NCBI GenBank assembly: GCA_004195435.1
Contig: PSPM01000032.1
Span: forward strand, 1 to 5,308
Direction of reading: 5' to 3'
DNA length: 5,308 nucleotides
Origin: Candidatus Parvarchaeota archaeon
GTDB lineage: Archaea > Nanobdellota > Nanobdellia > Pacearchaeales > GW2011-AR1
Shown here: one piece after another, positions 4,951 to 5,308 of the stretch
Numbering within the stretch: position 1 is the stretch's first letter
How the letters are laid out: each line of letters opens with the position of its first letter
The notes under the pieces: generated by a model
Seen by the model: only the letters and a program-made list of their open reading frames with translations
Database searches by the model: none
What the model was told of the DNA's origin: nothing
Made by a program: the position numbers and the translations under genes

Positions 4951-4960
4951 ATATTTAAAT
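4951..4960 (-). promoter_or_regulatory. Probable TATA box for the Hjc-like gene
   Basis: The minus strand reads ATTTAAATAT, centred about 26 bp upstream of the ATG at 4930, with a further AT-rich stretch (AATATATAGA) behind it. The spacing fits a leaderless archaeal transcript beginning at the start codon. Confidence 0.55.
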
Positions 4961-4983
4961 TCTATATATTTAATTGAAAAAAA

Positions 4984-5308
4984 TTATAAAACATTACCGT
5001 TTGGGTCTGTTTTGATTAGGTAAACATCCTCATAGTATCCATTACCAAAAGATCCTGTCCAACCAGTAATAGCATATCCACCATCAGAAGTTGGTTGGAC
5101 AGACTGTCCTCCATCAGCATTAGCACCACCAAAAGTCCGACTCCATTCTTCAACTCCTAAAGAGTCTGTCTTAACTAAATAAAGATCATAGAATCCAGCA
5201 CCAAAAGACATTGTCCCACCAGTAAGAATATATCCACCATCAGAAGTTGGTTGGACAGACCAACCTTCATCAGCACTAGCACCACCAAAAGTCTGACTCC
5301 ATTCTTCA
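4984..5308 (-). CDS. C-terminal end of a tandem-repeat surface protein, probable beta-propeller; start lies beyond right edge
   Basis: The open frame enters from the right edge and stops at 4984. It encodes two units of about 52-54 residues that share the pattern EEWS-x-TFGGA-x-AD, SVQPTSDGGY, TG, SFG-x-G and DLYLVKTDS. Multi-copy repeats of this kind, with W-FGG, TSDGGY and KTD-G blocks, are common in secreted archaeal and bacterial proteins and are thought to form beta-propellers. The ATG at 5211 is inside a repeat, so it is not a real start; the gene certainly continues upstream. The last unit ends KTDPNGNVL and then stops, so no membrane anchor or sorting domain follows. The partner or ligand cannot be deduced. 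It is transcribed in the same direction as the Hjc-like gene but separated from it by 53 bp containing that gene's own promoter. Confidence 0.85.
   Translation of the reverse strand, partial: EEWSQTFGGASADEGWSVQPTSDGGYILTGGTMSFGAGFYDLYLVKTDSLGVEEWSRTFGGANADGGQSVQPTSDGGYAITGWTGSFGNGYYEDVYLIKTDPNGNVL
4996..5307 (-). repeat. Two tandem units of about 156 bp within the repeat-protein gene
   Basis: Unit 1 spans 5307-5152 and unit 2 begins at 5151. The DNA is very similar over the first 90 or so bases of each unit (9 differences by my count), including the identical block CCATCAGAAGTTGGTTGGAC. The last third of each unit is more divergent and differs slightly in length. This suggests recent duplication or ongoing homogenisation of the conserved part of the repeat. 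Confidence 0.85.

Noticed and set aside
5209..5211. ATG as the true start of the repeat protein
   Set aside because: The frame stays open through another full, highly similar repeat unit to the right edge, so this is an internal Met.

Overview
The window looks like a compact, AT-rich archaeal genome, most likely a DPANN-type lineage such as Woesearchaeota or Pacearchaeota. This is inferred from an archaeal Holliday junction resolvase (Hjc), TATA boxes about 25-29 bp ahead of start codons (leaderless transcripts), AGA-rich arginine codons, genes joined by 1-7 bp overlaps, and secreted lamin-tail-domain (LTD) proteins. No 16S gene or other decisive marker is present, so the assignment is an inference. 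No RNA gene, CRISPR array, insertion sequence or prophage was seen, and no stretch longer than about 60 bp lacks a gene.

Layout from left to right. Positions 1-1756 are a minus-strand group read right to left: a 125-residue hydrophilic protein of unknown function, a membrane-anchored thermonuclease (SNase) fused to a C-terminal LTD, and a second LTD protein whose frame is broken near 305-378 and continues in another frame to the left edge, where it ends in a membrane helix. Positions 1787-2730 are a second minus-strand pair with a 4-bp ATGA overlap: an aminoacyl-tRNA deacylase of the YbaK/ProX family and a membrane-anchored DUF192 protein. Positions 2779-3941 are the only plus-strand genes: a small CPWC glutaredoxin-like redoxin and a thioredoxin-reductase-like flavoprotein, joined by TAATG. 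The deacylase and redoxin operons diverge from one perfectly palindromic TATA box lying at exactly equal distance from both start codons. Positions 3935-4558 hold an unknown six-helix membrane protein whose stop overlaps that of the reductase by 7 bp. Positions 4592-4930 encode an Hjc-like protein that lacks the first catalytic segment. Positions 4984-5308 hold the 3' end of a repeat protein, with two units of about 52 residues, probably a surface beta-propeller.

How they fit together. The redoxin and reductase form an obvious electron-transfer pair, but the reductase has lost most of the usual NADPH-binding signature, so its electron donor is open. The SNase-LTD, LTD and unknown 125-residue proteins look like one transcription unit acting at or outside the membrane, possibly on extracellular nucleic acid. 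The most noteworthy points are the symmetric bidirectional promoter, the Hjc lacking its N-terminal catalytic helix, the unusual reductase, and the frameshifted, overprinted LTD gene.
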